Source of the DNA: Ancylobacter radicis
Lineage (GTDB): Bacteria; Pseudomonadota; Alphaproteobacteria; Rhizobiales; Xanthobacteraceae
Length of the DNA: 64,000 bases
NCBI RefSeq assembly: GCF_018449475.1
Contig: NZ_JAHCQH010000018.1
Coordinates: forward strand, 1-64,000
Reading direction: 5' to 3'
The position numbers and the translations under genes were made by a program. This document shows positions 48,818-57,573 of the stretch, one piece after another; position 1 is the first letter of the stretch; each line of letters starts with the position of its first letter. The notes below the pieces were generated by a model. The model made no database searches, was not told the DNA's origin, and worked only from the letters and a program-made list of their open reading frames with translations.

Positions 48818-49102
48818 ATGGCCGCCGCCGAAAAGATCAGCATCACCCTCACCCCGGAAATGCTGCGCCTCGTCGAGGCGGCGGTGGAAGCGGGCGAGTT
48901 CGCCTCGGTGAGCGAGGCCCTGCGCGACGCCGTGCGCAGCTGGCAGCGCGAGCGCCAGGAGCGCGCCGAGCGGCTGGAAGCCATCCGCGCCCGCATCCGC
49001 CGGTCGATCGAGGATCCGCGGCCGCCCATTAGCGGGGAGGAGCTTGACCGGCGCATGAATGCACTCTTCCAACGCTTGCGGCGCGACGATGAAGCGGCTT
49101 GA
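48818..49102 (+). CDS. parD: ParD-family antitoxin (ribbon-helix-helix)
   Basis: The 94-residue protein starts with the RHH DNA-binding pattern KISITLTPEMLRLVEAAVEAGEF-ASVSEALRDAVRSW, then a charged helical tail that would bind and block the toxin. The Shine-Dalgarno caggag is nine bases before the ATG. It overlaps parE by 14 bases, as is usual in toxin-antitoxin operons. Antitoxins of this type neutralise ParE and repress the operon. Confidence 0.88.
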   Translation: MAAAEKISITLTPEMLRLVEAAVEAGEFASVSEALRDAVRSWQRERQERAERLEAIRARIRRSIEDPRPPISGEELDRRMNALFQRLRRDDEAA

Positions 49103-49415
49103 GGTCATCTACGGCGAAGATGTTTCGGCGAGCCTCGAAAACATTGTGCAGTTCATTTTGATCAATGGCGGCGGCATAGATGCGGCGGAGCGTTTCATCG
49201 CCCGTATCCGAGCGCGTTGCGAGCGGATCGGGGATGTTCCGTTCGGCGGTCGCCCGCGTGACGATCTCTTTCCCGGCCTGCGGACGGTGCCCTTCGAGGA
49301 TAGCGCCGTCATTGCCTATGTCGTCCGCGACGAGCAGGTGGCGATCCTCGACGTCTTCTATGGCGGGCGCGACTATGAGGCGCTCTATCGCGACGAGGCG
49401 GCGCCGGGCGGTTAG
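49089..49415 (+). CDS. parE: ParE/RelE-superfamily toxin
   Basis: The 108-residue protein has the RelE/ParE fold pattern: KRLEVIYGEDVSASLENIVQFI, AAERFIARIRARCERI, FGGRPRDDLFPGLRTVPFED and AYVVRDEQVAILDVFYGGRDYEAL. ParE toxins inhibit DNA gyrase, whereas RelE toxins cut mRNA on ribosomes; the partner type points to ParE. It starts inside the parD gene. The pair sits between ppiC and argJ, genes that are direct neighbours in many relatives, so it was probably gained here (inference). Confidence 0.85.
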   Translation: MKRLEVIYGEDVSASLENIVQFILINGGGIDAAERFIARIRARCERIGDVPFGGRPRDDLFPGLRTVPFEDSAVIAYVVRDEQVAILDVFYGGRDYEALYRDEAAPGG

Positions 49416-49565
49416 GCCCCCTCTGCGTCAGGCCCGCCTGCTGCGCCGGGCCCGTGGTCAGGCCCGCGTCCTGGCCTTCCCCGTCTTGCGGATGTCGCGC
49501 TTCTCGGGCACATCGCTTCGGCTGTTCGCCGTTCCTCATCCCGTCCCGCTGTTCCGAGTCCCGCC

Positions 49566-50813
49566 ATGGCCCATGACGCCCCCGTCTCGCCGCTTGCCCC
49601 CAAGACCACGCCGAAGGTCGGCGCCGTGGAGGGCGTGCGCTTCGCTACCGCCGAGGCGGGGATCCGCTACAAGGGCCGCACCGACGTGCTGCTGCTGGCG
49701 CTCGACGAGGGGACGACGGTCGCGGGCGTGTTCACCAAGTCGAAATGCCCGTCCGCCCCGGTGGAATGGTGCCGCGCGAACCTGCCCAAGGGCACGGCGC
49801 GGGCTCTGGTGGTGAATTCCGGCAACGCCAATGCCTTCACCGGCGCCAAGGGCCGCGAGGCGACCGCGCTGACCGCCAAGATCGCCGCCAAGGCGCTGGG
49901 CTGCGGCGAGGACGAGATCTACCTCGCCTCGACCGGCGTGATCGGCGAGCCGCTGGATGCCACGAAATATGAGGGCGTGCTCGACGAGACCGCGACGCGG
50001 CTCGCGCCGCTGCCGTGGATCGACCCGGCCCGGGCGATCATGACCACCGACACCTTCCCCAAGCTCGCCACCGCGACGGTGAAGATCGAGGGCGTGCCGG
50101 TCACCATCGCCGGCATCGCCAAGGGCGCCGGCATGATCGCGCCGGACATGGCGACCATGCTGTCCTTCGTCTTCACCGATGCGGCGATCGCCGCCCCCGC
50201 CCTTCAGGCGCTGCTCTCCAAGGGCGTGACCGACAGCTTCAATGCCGTGACCATTGATGGCGATACCTCGACCTCCGACACGCTGATGCTGTTCGCCACC
50301 GGCGCGGCGGCCAAGCATGGCGCGCCGGTGATCAACGACGCCAAGGACCCGCGCCTCTCGCGCTTCCGCCGCGCGCTGACCGGCGTGCTGGCCGACCTTA
50401 CCGAGCAGGTGGCGCGCGATGGCGAGGGCGCGCGCAAGCTGGTGCGCATCCACGTCACCGGCGCGACCTCCAAGAAGTCCGCGCGGCGCATCGCCATGTC
50501 GATCGCCAACTCGCCGCTGGTGAAGACCGCGGTGGCCGGCGAGGACGCCAATTGGGGCCGCATCGTCATGGCGGTGGGCAAGGCGGGCGAGCCGGCCGAG
50601 CGCGACCGGCTGTCCATCTCCTTCGGCGGCATCCGCGTCGCCCATGAAGGCGCGCGCGACCCGGCCTATGACGAGGCCGAGACCTCCGCCTATATGAAGA
50701 ACGACGTGATCGATATCACCGTCGATATCGGCCTCGGGCGCGGCACCGACCGGGTGATGACCTGCGACCTCACCAAGGAATATGTCGCCATCAACGGCGA
50801 TTACCGCTCCTGA
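49566..50813 (+). CDS. argJ: Bifunctional ornithine acetyltransferase / N-acetylglutamate synthase
   Basis: ArgJ recycles the acetyl group between N-acetylornithine and glutamate in arginine synthesis, and some versions also make N-acetylglutamate from acetyl-CoA. The 415-residue precursor cuts itself into alpha and beta chains; the site is [14 protein letters not shown], with Thr197 as nucleophile of the beta chain. [18 protein letters not shown] and GEDANWGRI are also present. Whether it is truly bifunctional cannot be read from sequence. Confidence 0.96.
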   Translation: MAHDAPVSPLAPKTTPKVGAVEGVRFATAEAGIRYKGRTDVLLLALDEGTTVAGVFTKSKCPSAPVEWCRANLPKGTARALVVNSGNANAFTGAKGREATALTAKIAAKALGCGEDEIYLASTGVIGEPLDATKYEGVLDETATRLAPLPWIDPARAIMTTDTFPKLATATVKIEGVPVTIAGIAKGAGMIAPDMATMLSFVFTDAAIAAPALQALLSKGVTDSFNAVTIDGDTSTSDTLMLFATGAAAKHGAPVINDAKDPRLSRFRRALTGVLADLTEQVARDGEGARKLVRIHVTGATSKKSARRIAMSIANSPLVKTAVAGEDANWGRIVMAVGKAGEPAERDRLSISFGGIRVAHEGARDPAYDEAETSAYMKNDVIDITVDIGLGRGTDRVMTCDLTKEYVAINGDYRS

Positions 50814-50864
50814 GGAGCGGCTGGTCGTCGCCATGCGCTCACCTGCAGCTCCCGAACCGCACCG

Positions 50865-50946
50865 CCGTCATCCCCGGGCTTGACCCGGGGATCCACGCCT
50901 TATCGGCCAAGACGTGGATGGCCGGGACAAGCCCGGCCATGACGGA
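50865..50946. repeat. Inverted pair of palindromic elements between argJ and mutT
   Basis: The first hairpin, cgtcat then ccccgggcttgacccgggg then atccacg, is followed in inverse orientation by acgtggat then ggccgggacaagcccggcc then atgacgg. Each folds alone, and the outer ends cgtcat/atgacg also pair. Confidence 0.85.
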
Positions 50947-50978
50947 TTAGGAGTGAGTGGGTTGATAGGGAGATATTC

Positions 50979-51389
50979 ATGAAGCTCGTTCTTGTCGCCG
51001 CCGTCGCGCTCGTCGACGCCGATGGCCGGGTGCTGCTGAGCGAGCGCCCGGCGGGCAAGCAGCTGGCGGGGCTGTGGGAGTTTCCCGGCGGCAAGGTTGA
51101 GCCCGGCGAGCGGCCGGAGGACTGCCTGATCCGCGAGCTGGACGAGGAACTCGGCATCGCCGTGAAGGAAGCCTGTCTCGCCCCGCTGACCTTCGCCAGC
51201 CACACCTATGAGAGCTTCCAGCTGCTGATGCCGCTGTGGATCTGCCGGCGCTGGGAGGGCACGCCGCAGGGTCGCGAGGGCCAGCGCCTCGCCTGGGTGA
51301 AACCGGGCAAGCTGCGCGACTACCCCATGCCGCCCGCCGACGAGCCGATCATCCCGGTGCTGCTCGACCTGCTCGGGCCGGGGCGGTAG
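50979..51389 (+). CDS. mutT: 8-oxo-dGTP diphosphatase (MutT), Nudix hydrolase
   Basis: MutT removes 8-oxo-dGTP from the nucleotide pool to prevent A-to-C errors. The 136-residue protein has a perfect Nudix box G38-x5-E44-x7-REL-x-EELG (38-59) and the RPAGKQLAGLWEFPGG segment typical of MutT. Its place after argJ and before the methyltransferase/comF group is common in alphaproteobacteria. Start ATG 50979 gives the family's usual N-terminus. Confidence 0.93.
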   Translation: MKLVLVAAVALVDADGRVLLSERPAGKQLAGLWEFPGGKVEPGERPEDCLIRELDEELGIAVKEACLAPLTFASHTYESFQLLMPLWICRRWEGTPQGREGQRLAWVKPGKLRDYPMPPADEPIIPVLLDLLGPGR

Positions 51390-51428
51390 ATAGCTGGGCC
51401 TTTCGCGGCTCGCTTCGCCTCCTGCACG

Positions 51429-51548
51429 CCGTCATCCTGAGGTGCTCGCCGGAGGCGAGCCTCGAAGGATGCTCGTCTGGCCGGTCCCTGCGCGGCCCGC
51501 GACTGCGTGCTTCGAGGCCGGCCTGCGGCCGGCGCCTCAGCATGACGG
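51429..51548. repeat. Inverted pair of second-family palindromes
   Basis: cgtcatcctgaggtgctcgc with arms ctcgcc/ggcgag and end cctcgaaggatg is followed, inverted, by gcttcgaggccggcctgcgg, ggcgcctcagcatgacgg. A similar pair is at 55168-55333 and a single copy at 31028-31079. Confidence 0.8.
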
Positions 51549-51577
51549 ACGCTGTGACAGCAAGCGGGGCGCCCCTG

Positions 51578-52456
51578 CTACGCCCCCGGCAGCTTGCCTT
51601 CGGGCACGCGTAAGGCATCGGCGAGGCGGGTCTTGGCGGAGCCGGGGCGCAGCGGCTTCTGCTGGCTGTCATGCGGCGCCCAGCCGGAAATCCAGGCGAT
51701 CTCGAAAGTGGCGCGCAGCCGCCCGTCCGGGTCGGCGAAACGCTCGGCATAGACTTCGAACAGGCGCATCAGGGTCGCGCGCCGCAGCGGCGTGCGGCGG
51801 CGGTCGGTCAGCGGGTTGGCGGCGCCCATGCGGCGCAGGTCGTGCAGCAGCGCCAGCGGGTCGCCATAGCGCACCACCACCCGGTCGACATCGGTGACGG
51901 GCAAAGCGAGCCCGGCACGTTGCAGCAGGCCGCCCAGATCGCGCAGATCGGCGAAGGGCGCGACGCGCGGCGAGATGCCGCCCAGCGTGTCGCTCTCGGC
52001 GATGGCGAAGGCCTCGCGCAGCTCCATCAGCGTGCCCGAGCCGAACAGGCCGGCGATCAGCAGCCCGTCCGGCCGCAGCGCGCGGCGGATCTGCGCGAGA
52101 ACGCCCGGCAGGTCGTTCACCGTTTGCAGGGCGAGGGCGGAGACGATGAGATCGAGCGATTCCGGCGCGAAGGGCAGGGCCTCGGGGTCGATCACCGCGT
52201 TGACATCGGCGCGCTCGGCGGGGCCGAAGGCGTGCAGTTCGCCGATCATCGGCGAGCCGGCCAGCAACGCGCGCAGGAGCGGCGAGGGGGTGCCGAGATC
52301 GGCGGCGACGGCGAAATGCCGCTTCACCGCGCCGAGCCGGTCCACCAGATCCTCAGCCGCGCGCTCCATCAGGAAGGTTTCCGGCCCGAGCGCCAGCGCC
52401 CGGCGGCGGCGGGCGGCGAGGGCGGCGGGGTCGAAAACGTCGATGGGACCGGACAT
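51578..52456 (-). CDS. SAM-dependent methyltransferase-fold protein, NDUFAF5/BioC-like
   Basis: The 292-residue protein starts PIDVFDPAALAARRRRALALG and has a class I methyltransferase core (VIDPEALPFAPESLDLIVSALALQTVNDLPGVLAQIRRALRPDGLL, split over motifs). The pattern, including FLMERAAEDLVDRL, resembles the bacterial relatives of NDUFAF5, the mitochondrial complex I factor that hydroxylates an arginine of NDUFS7, and more distantly BioC. I cannot choose between methylation and hydroxylation. Start ATG 52456 follows gaggagc; upstream Met codons exist. It is divergent from comF. Confidence 0.8.
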   Translation of the reverse strand: MSGPIDVFDPAALAARRRRALALGPETFLMERAAEDLVDRLGAVKRHFAVAADLGTPSPLLRALLAGSPMIGELHAFGPAERADVNAVIDPEALPFAPESLDLIVSALALQTVNDLPGVLAQIRRALRPDGLLIAGLFGSGTLMELREAFAIAESDTLGGISPRVAPFADLRDLGGLLQRAGLALPVTDVDRVVVRYGDPLALLHDLRRMGAANPLTDRRRTPLRRATLMRLFEVYAERFADPDGRLRATFEIAWISGWAPHDSQQKPLRPGSAKTRLADALRVPEGKLPGA

Positions 52457-52573
52457 GGAATGCTCCTCGGCACCAGCCATTCGGGCGCCAGCCATAGAAT
52501 CCCCGCCGGCTCGGGTCAAAGGCGTGACAGTGGGCACGGGCGCGTTCGTGGGTATCATGCTAGGCTCACCCTC

Positions 52574-53395
52574 ATGCATAACCCGCCGGACCGCGCCTGT
52601 GTGCCGGAAGGCACGACGCTCCATGCCGCGCGCCTCCGGCGCGGGGCGGGCGGGCTGGCGCGCCGGCTGGTCGATCTCGCGCTGCCGCCGGTCTGCATGG
52701 CCTGCCGGGCGGCGGTGGAGGAACCGGGCTGCCTGTGCGCCGCCTGCTGGCGTGGCATGGAGTTCATCACCTCGCCGCTGTGCGACCGGCTCGGCATTCC
52801 GCTGGCCTATGCGATCGAGACCGGGGGACGCCCGCCGGTCTCCGCGCTCGCGCTGGACGATCCGCCGGCCTATGGACGGGCGCGGGCGGTGGCAGCGTTC
52901 GGCGATGTGGCGCGCGATCTGATCCACGCGCTGAAATATGCCGACCGCCTCGATCTGGCCCGCCCGATGGGGGCGATGATGGCGCGGGCCGGGACGGATA
53001 TTCTTGGATCAGCCGACGCGCTGGTGCCGGTGCCGCTGCACGGGGTGCGGCTGTGGCGGCGGCGCTTCAACCAGTCGGTCCTGCTGGCGCAGGGCATAGC
53101 CCGTGCGGCGGGCGTGCCGGTGCGGGCGGGCTTTCTGGAGCGCACCCGCCGCACCGTGCCGCAGGTCGGGCTCGACCGGGCGGCGCGGGCGCGCAACGTG
53201 GCCGGCGCCTTCCGGGTGCCCGACAGCGCGGGGGCGGAGATCGCCGGGCGCCGCCTCGTGCTGGTGGATGATGTGCTGACCACCGGCGCGACCATCGACG
53301 CCTGCGCCAAGGCGCTGCTGCGCGCCGGCGCGGCGGGGGTCGACGTGCTGGTCTTCGCGCGGGTTGTTGACGGGGCGGCCACGCCCATATCATAG
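52574..53395 (+). CDS. comF: ComF-family amidophosphoribosyltransferase-like protein
   Basis: The 273-residue protein has an N-terminal zinc ribbon (Cys41, Cys44, Cys55 and Cys58 are candidates in CMAC and CLCAAC) and a C-terminal phosphoribosyltransferase domain with the PRPP loop VLVDDVLTTGATIDAC and the RRRFNQSVLLA segment. In naturally competent bacteria ComF helps uptake of single-stranded DNA; in others its role is unclear. No other competence gene is in the window. grxC begins 67 bases downstream. Confidence 0.9.
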   Translation: MHNPPDRACVPEGTTLHAARLRRGAGGLARRLVDLALPPVCMACRAAVEEPGCLCAACWRGMEFITSPLCDRLGIPLAYAIETGGRPPVSALALDDPPAYGRARAVAAFGDVARDLIHALKYADRLDLARPMGAMMARAGTDILGSADALVPVPLHGVRLWRRRFNQSVLLAQGIARAAGVPVRAGFLERTRRTVPQVGLDRAARARNVAGAFRVPDSAGAEIAGRRLVLVDDVLTTGATIDACAKALLRAGAAGVDVLVFARVVDGAATPIS

Positions 53396-53462
53396 GGAAA
53401 TCATCCGCTTGATCGCCCGCGCGGCGGGACGGCGGGAGGCTCAGGGAGCGCGAGGCACGGCC

Positions 53463-53723
53463 ATGTCGCAGATCGAGATCTACACCACCCATACCTGCCC
53501 CTATTGCCACGCCGCCAAGGAGCTGCTGGAGCGCAAGGGCGCGGCCTATGCCGAGATCAACGTCGCCGGTGATCCGCAGGCGCGCTCGGCCATGTCGGCC
53601 CGCGCCAATGGGCGCACCAGCGTGCCGCAGATCTTCATCGACGGGCGCCATGTCGGCGGCTGCGACGACCTCTACGCGCTGGAAGAAGCCGGCGATCTCG
53701 ACCCCCTCCTGGCCGCGCGCTGA
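53463..53723 (+). CDS. grxC: Glutaredoxin 3
   Basis: An 86-residue dithiol glutaredoxin with active site Cys12-Pro-Tyr-Cys15, the cis-Pro segment TSVPQIFIDG and GGCDDLYAL for glutathione binding. It reduces mixed disulphides using glutathione in the cytoplasm. The open frame continues upstream into comF, but ATG 53463 gives the exact family length. The next gene starts 16 bases later. Confidence 0.96.
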   Translation: MSQIEIYTTHTCPYCHAAKELLERKGAAYAEINVAGDPQARSAMSARANGRTSVPQIFIDGRHVGGCDDLYALEEAGDLDPLLAAR

Positions 53724-53739
53724 GCGCGAGAGTGATGTG

Positions 53740-54657
53740 ATGACCGACACCGCCCCCGCCTCCGATCCCCGCCCGCTGCATCTTGGCGCGCCGTTCACCG
53801 CCGCGCTGGTGCAGATGCGCACGCAAAAGAGCATCGCGGCCAATGTCGCGGCGGCCTCGGCGCTGATCCGCGCGGCGGCGGCGGAGGGGGCGAGCTATAT
53901 CCAGACGCCGGAAATGACCGGCACGATGGAGGAGAACCGCGAGGCGCTGTTCGCCGCACTTCACCCGGAGGAGACCGATCCGGGCCTCGCCGCCTTCCGC
54001 GCGCTGGCGGCCGAGTTGAAGATCCACCTGCATATCGGCTCGCTGGCGATCCGCGCGAGCGAGCACCGCGCCGCCAACCGGTCCTTCCTGCTCGGCCCGG
54101 ACGGAGCGATTGTTGCCCGCTACGACAAGATTCACATGTTCGACGTCGACCTGCCCAATGGCGACGTCTACCGCGAATCGGCCGCCTACCGGCCGGGCGA
54201 ACTCGCCGTGGTCGAGGACCTGCCGGCGATCCGGCTCGGCTTCACCATTTGCTATGATCTGCGCTTTCCGGCGCTGTTCCGCGCGCTGGCCGAGGCCGGG
54301 GCGGGCATGATCGCCGCGCCCGCCGCCTTCACCCAGGTGACGGGCGAGGCGCACTGGCATGTGCTGCTGCGCGCCCGCGCCATCGAGACCGGCTGCTTCG
54401 TGCTGGCGGCGGCGCAGGGCGGCACGCATGAGAATGGCCGCAAGACCTTCGGCCACAGCCTGATCATCGACCCGTGGGGCACCATCCTCGCCGAGGCCGG
54501 GACCGAGCCGGGCTTCATCACCGCCCTGATCGACCCGGCCAAGGTGACGGCGGTGCGCACGCGCATTCCCTCGCTCCAGCATGGCCGCCGCTTCGAGATG
54601 CTGGCGCCGGCCGATGCCGGGCGGCTGCATGTCGTCCCATCCGGGGATGCCGCATGA
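53740..54657 (+). CDS. Carbon-nitrogen hydrolase, Nit1/Nit2-like amidase
   Basis: The 305-residue enzyme has the nitrilase-superfamily triad Glu58 (TPEMTG), Lys130 (YDKIHMFDVD) and Cys171 (TICYDLRFP). DKIHMFDVDLPNG is typical of Nit-type amidases, which hydrolyse deaminated glutathione (Nit1) or 2-oxoglutaramate (Nit2). Position after glutaredoxin makes the deaminated-glutathione repair role attractive, but this is inference. The stop overlaps the DUF1178 start (ATGA). Confidence 0.9.
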   Translation: MTDTAPASDPRPLHLGAPFTAALVQMRTQKSIAANVAAASALIRAAAAEGASYIQTPEMTGTMEENREALFAALHPEETDPGLAAFRALAAELKIHLHIGSLAIRASEHRAANRSFLLGPDGAIVARYDKIHMFDVDLPNGDVYRESAAYRPGELAVVEDLPAIRLGFTICYDLRFPALFRALAEAGAGMIAAPAAFTQVTGEAHWHVLLRARAIETGCFVLAAAQGGTHENGRKTFGHSLIIDPWGTILAEAGTEPGFITALIDPAKVTAVRTRIPSLQHGRRFEMLAPADAGRLHVVPSGDAA

Positions 54658-55148
54658 TCCTCTACCGCCTGTGCTGCGCGCGGGACCATGATTTCGAGAG
54701 CTGGTTCCGCGATTCGACCGCCTATGACGACCAGAAGGCGCGAGGCCTCGTGACCTGCCCGGCCTGCGGCTCGGCGGAGGTCGACAAGGCCATCATGGCG
54801 CCGGCGCTCGGGCGCGGCACCCGCAAATTCGCGGCGGAACCCACGGAGCCGGCGGCCGAGACCCCGGCGGCTCCGGTGCCGGCTGTTCCCGCGCCGGCAC
54901 AGCCGGTGGCGCTGATGGGCGAGGCCGAGCAGAAGCTGCGCGCCATGGTGCGCGCGCTGCGCGAGCATGTCGTCGCCCATTCCGACTATGTCGGCGATGA
55001 GTTCGCCACACTGGCCCGCCGGATGCACGAGGGCGAGGAGGAGCAGCGCCCGATCCATGGCGAGGCCAGCCCGGCCGAGGTGCGGGCGCTGATCGAGGAC
55101 GAGATCGAGGTGCTGCCGCTCCCGGTGCTGCCGGACGAGCGGAACTGA
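54654..55148 (+). CDS. DUF1178 family protein
   Basis: This 164-residue protein begins MILYRLCCARDHDFESWFRD and has a zinc-ribbon-like CPACGS (Cys35, Cys38; with Cys7 and Cys8 possible partners). A Pro/Ala-rich linker at about 62-88 leads to a C-terminal helical half (KLRAMVRALREHVVAHSDYVGDEFATLARRMH). It is a conserved alpha- and betaproteobacterial family of unknown function, usually found beside grxC and the Nit amidase as here. It is coupled to the upstream gene by a four-base overlap. Confidence 0.93.
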   Translation: MILYRLCCARDHDFESWFRDSTAYDDQKARGLVTCPACGSAEVDKAIMAPALGRGTRKFAAEPTEPAAETPAAPVPAVPAPAQPVALMGEAEQKLRAMVRALREHVVAHSDYVGDEFATLARRMHEGEEEQRPIHGEASPAEVRALIEDEIEVLPLPVLPDERN

Positions 55149-55167
55149 CGATGTACCGCACGGCGGC

Positions 55168-55333
55168 CCTGCGTGCTTCGAGGCCGGCCGGCGGCCGGCA
55201 CCTCAGCATGACGGGCCCTGCTCATTCCCACCGCGCGCCGTCATCCTGAGGTGCGAGCCGCAGGCGAGCCTCGAAGGATGTCCTTGGGGGGCGATAAGTC
55301 GTGGATGCCCGGCCCACGGCCGGGCATGACGGC
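55168..55333. repeat. Cluster of palindromic elements between DUF1178 and ccmG
   Basis: A second-family element (gcgtgcttcgagg...cctcagcatgacgg) is followed by an inverted copy (cgtcatcctgaggtgcgagc...cctcgaaggatg) and then a first-family element (gtcgtggatgcccggcccac...cgggcatgacgg). Both families occur together here. The cluster lies between convergent genes and may stop transcription both ways. Confidence 0.8.
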
Positions 55334-55351
55334 GTGCCCGTGACGAGCCGC

Positions 55352-55987
55352 TTAGGGCGCCGGTGCCGCCGGGGCACCGTTCGCGGCCATCGCCTTCTCG
55401 ATCTCGGGGATGAGCCGCGCCGTCAGGCCCTCGGCGTCGATCGGGCCGATATATTTGTAGAGGATGCGCCCGTCGCGCCCGACCACGAAGGTCTCCGGCA
55501 CGCCATAGACGCCCCAGTCGATGGCGGCGCGCCCGTTCGGGTCGACGCCGACCGCGCTGTAGGGGTTGCCGAAGCGGCCGAGGAAGCGGCGGGCGTTCTC
55601 CGCGTCGTCCTTGTAGTTGAGGCCGACCAGGCGGAAGCCCTTCATCTGCGAGAGCTGGACGAGGAAGGGGTGCTCGTCGCGGCAGGGCACGCACCAGGAG
55701 GCGAACACGTTGAGCACCGTCACCTCGCCGGCGAGAGCGGCTGTGGTGAGGCCCGGCACCGGCGTGCCGTCGCGGGTGAGGCCGTCCAGCGGGGCCAGCG
55801 CCAGCGTGGGGGCGGCGCGGCCGAGCAGCGCCGAGGGCACGCGGGACGGGTCGCCCGAGAACAGCCGGCCATAGAACAGCGCGGCGAGCGCCAGGAACAG
55901 CACGAGCGGCAGCAGCACCAGCAGGCGGCGGCGGCCGGGGCGGGGCGCGTCGGGCAGGGGCGCTTGGGGCGGGGGCGCGTCGCTCAC
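55352..55987 (-). CDS. ccmG: Cytochrome c biogenesis thiol-disulphide protein CcmG/DsbE
   Basis: CcmG keeps apocytochrome c cysteines reduced before heme attachment. The 211-residue protein has one N-terminal membrane anchor (about 21-40) and a periplasmic thioredoxin domain with Cys99-Val-Pro-Cys102 and the cis-Pro in GVYGVPETFVV. The Glu in the RDEHPFL region after the active site is also typical. It starts with GTG overlapping the ccmD stop. Its C-terminal tail is Ala/Pro-rich. Confidence 0.95.
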   Translation of the reverse strand: MSDAPPPQAPLPDAPRPGRRRLLVLLPLVLFLALAALFYGRLFSGDPSRVPSALLGRAAPTLALAPLDGLTRDGTPVPGLTTAALAGEVTVLNVFASWCVPCRDEHPFLVQLSQMKGFRLVGLNYKDDAENARRFLGRFGNPYSAVGVDPNGRAAIDWGVYGVPETFVVGRDGRILYKYIGPIDAEGLTARLIPEIEKAMAANGAPAAPAP

Positions 55988-56154
55988 GAGGCGTCACGCC
56001 CGGCCGAGCGGCGACGAATGCCGCGCTGGTCCATTTCCGCCAGCTGGCGGCGCACCGAGCGGCCGTCCAGCACGATGGACAGCGCCAGCGCGCCGAGCAC
56101 CAGCGCGCTCACGCCATAGGAGGCGAGGATGAAGAAACCGTGCTCGCCCAGCAT
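55984..56154 (-). CDS. ccmD: Heme exporter protein CcmD
   Basis: A 56-residue protein starting MLGEHGFFILASYGVSALVL, with one membrane helix (about 7-28) and a basic cytoplasmic tail (GRSVRRQLAEMDQRGIRRRS), the standard CcmD layout. It stabilises the CcmC-CcmE-heme complex and aids release of holo-CcmE. It lies nine bases after the ccmC stop and overlaps ccmG by four bases. Confidence 0.92.
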   Translation of the reverse strand: MLGEHGFFILASYGVSALVLGALALSIVLDGRSVRRQLAEMDQRGIRRRSAGRDAS

Positions 56155-56163
56155 CACGCGACC

Positions 56164-56898
56164 TCAGGCATAGGCGGCCTCGGCCGCGGCGCGCGCTTCA
56201 AGCGCCCGCAGGCGCCGGCGCAGGATTTCGGTGCGCATCGCGGCCATGTGCAGCGCCAGCATCAGCAGGGAAAAGCCGATGGCGCAGATGAGCAGCGGCC
56301 AGAGCAGGCTGGGATGGATGGTCGGTCCGTCCATGCGGAACACCGAGGCCGGCTGGTGCAGCGTGTTCCACCAGTCGACCGAGAATTTCACGATCGGCAC
56401 ATTGACGAAGCCGACCAGCGACAGCACGGCGGCGGCGCGCCCGGCCTGGTTCTGATCCTCGATTGCCGAACGCAGCGCGAGCAGGCCGAGATACAGCAGC
56501 AGCAGCACCAGCATCGATGTAAGGCGGGCGTCCCACACCCAATAGGTGCCCCACATCGGCCGGCCCCAGAGCGAGCCGGTGACGAGGCAGAGGAACGCGA
56601 ACACCGCGCCGATCGGCGCCATCGCCTTGTGCGAGACATCGGCGAGGGGATGGCGCCAGACCAGGATGCCGAGCGCGGAGAGCGCCAGCAGCGTGTAGCC
56701 GAACATGGCCAGCCACGCGAAGGGCACGTGGATGTACATGATCTTGACAGTCTCGCCCTGCTGGTAATCGGCCGGGGCCTGGAAGGCGAGATAGAAGCCG
56801 AGCGCAAGGCTGGCCAGCGCGGCGCCGGTCAGCCATGGCAGCACCCGCCCGGAAAGAGCGAGGAATCGGGTGGGGTTGGCAAGGTCCATCAGCGCCAT
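56164..56898 (-). CDS. ccmC: Heme exporter/CcmE hemylation protein CcmC
   Basis: CcmC binds heme through its tryptophan-rich WWD segment and attaches it to CcmE. The 244-residue protein has six hydrophobic helices, and the motif WGTYWVWDARLTSML (about residues 115-129). His ligands are expected in IHVPFAW and NTLHQP. ccmA and ccmB, usually directly upstream, are absent; the next gene is on the opposite strand, so ccmCDG is a separate operon. Confidence 0.97.
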   Translation of the reverse strand: MALMDLANPTRFLALSGRVLPWLTGAALASLALGFYLAFQAPADYQQGETVKIMYIHVPFAWLAMFGYTLLALSALGILVWRHPLADVSHKAMAPIGAVFAFLCLVTGSLWGRPMWGTYWVWDARLTSMLVLLLLYLGLLALRSAIEDQNQAGRAAAVLSLVGFVNVPIVKFSVDWWNTLHQPASVFRMDGPTIHPSLLWPLLICAIGFSLLMLALHMAAMRTEILRRRLRALEARAAAEAAYA

Positions 56899-57031
56899 GG
56901 GGCGGTTCTAATCCGCCGCGCGCGCAGCGGCAACACGCGCTGCCTGCGTCACAACGCGGATGTGAAGCCACAGGATCGTCATAAGTGGGGGCTTTAAGCG
57001 GCGGGCTGACCATTGGAGGATTCCCCGCGCC

Positions 57032-57442
57032 ATGACGCTTTCGCCCCTTGCGTCCACGCTCCGCGTCGCCCTTGCCGGCTTTGTTCTGATGGCCGCGCCC
57101 CATGCGGCGAAGGCTCGCAGCGCCAATGACCAGATGTTGCTGCTCGACCCGGCGGAACGCATTGAACAACGGTGCAACGCCCGCGCCATGGGCGAGGTCG
57201 GACGTGGCAAGAATGGTCTCGATCCGGATGAACTCGTCGCCTATGCCTATCGCGATCCGGTCATAAAGGGTTGGCAGATCAAGGCGCCGGGCGCCGCGAT
57301 CCGCAGCGGGCACACCTGGTATCACCTCTCCTATGAGTGCGAGACGCAGAATGAGGGACTGGACGTGAAAAGCTTCAGCTACAAGCTCGGCGCCGCCATC
57401 CCGACCTCGGAATGGTCAGCGCACTACCTCGTTGCGCCGTAG
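57032..57442 (+). CDS. DUF930 domain secreted protein
   Basis: The 136-residue protein has a signal peptide (hydrophobic core about 9-25, cut near KARS-A) and then the DUF930 domain with RIEQRCNARAMGEV, LDPDELVAYAYRDPVIKG and WYHLSYECETQNEGLDVKSF. Two cysteines, one in each half, probably pair. The family is small and confined largely to Hyphomicrobiales, with no known function. Shine-Dalgarno ggagg lies about 13 bases before the ATG. It is divergent from ccmC. Confidence 0.88.
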   Translation: MTLSPLASTLRVALAGFVLMAAPHAAKARSANDQMLLLDPAERIEQRCNARAMGEVGRGKNGLDPDELVAYAYRDPVIKGWQIKAPGAAIRSGHTWYHLSYECETQNEGLDVKSFSYKLGAAIPTSEWSAHYLVAP

Positions 57443-57462
57443 TCTCGCCTGAACGACACCGG

Positions 57463-57555
57463 GCGTCATCCCGGACGGCCCGAGGCCGATCCGGGATCGC
57501 TTTCATGACAAGAGCGGCGCGCGATCCCGGCTCCGCGCGTCGCGCAGCCGGGGAT
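57463..57555. repeat. Palindromic elements between DUF930 and pyruvate kinase genes
   Basis: cgtcatcccggacggcccga with the complement tccgggatcgc, followed by an inverted gcgatcccggctccgcg...gccggggatg. These are the 'cgggatcgc' subtype, like 175-211 and 62156-62256. Confidence 0.7.
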
Positions 57556-57573
57556 GTCGGCTTCAGCCGCCGT

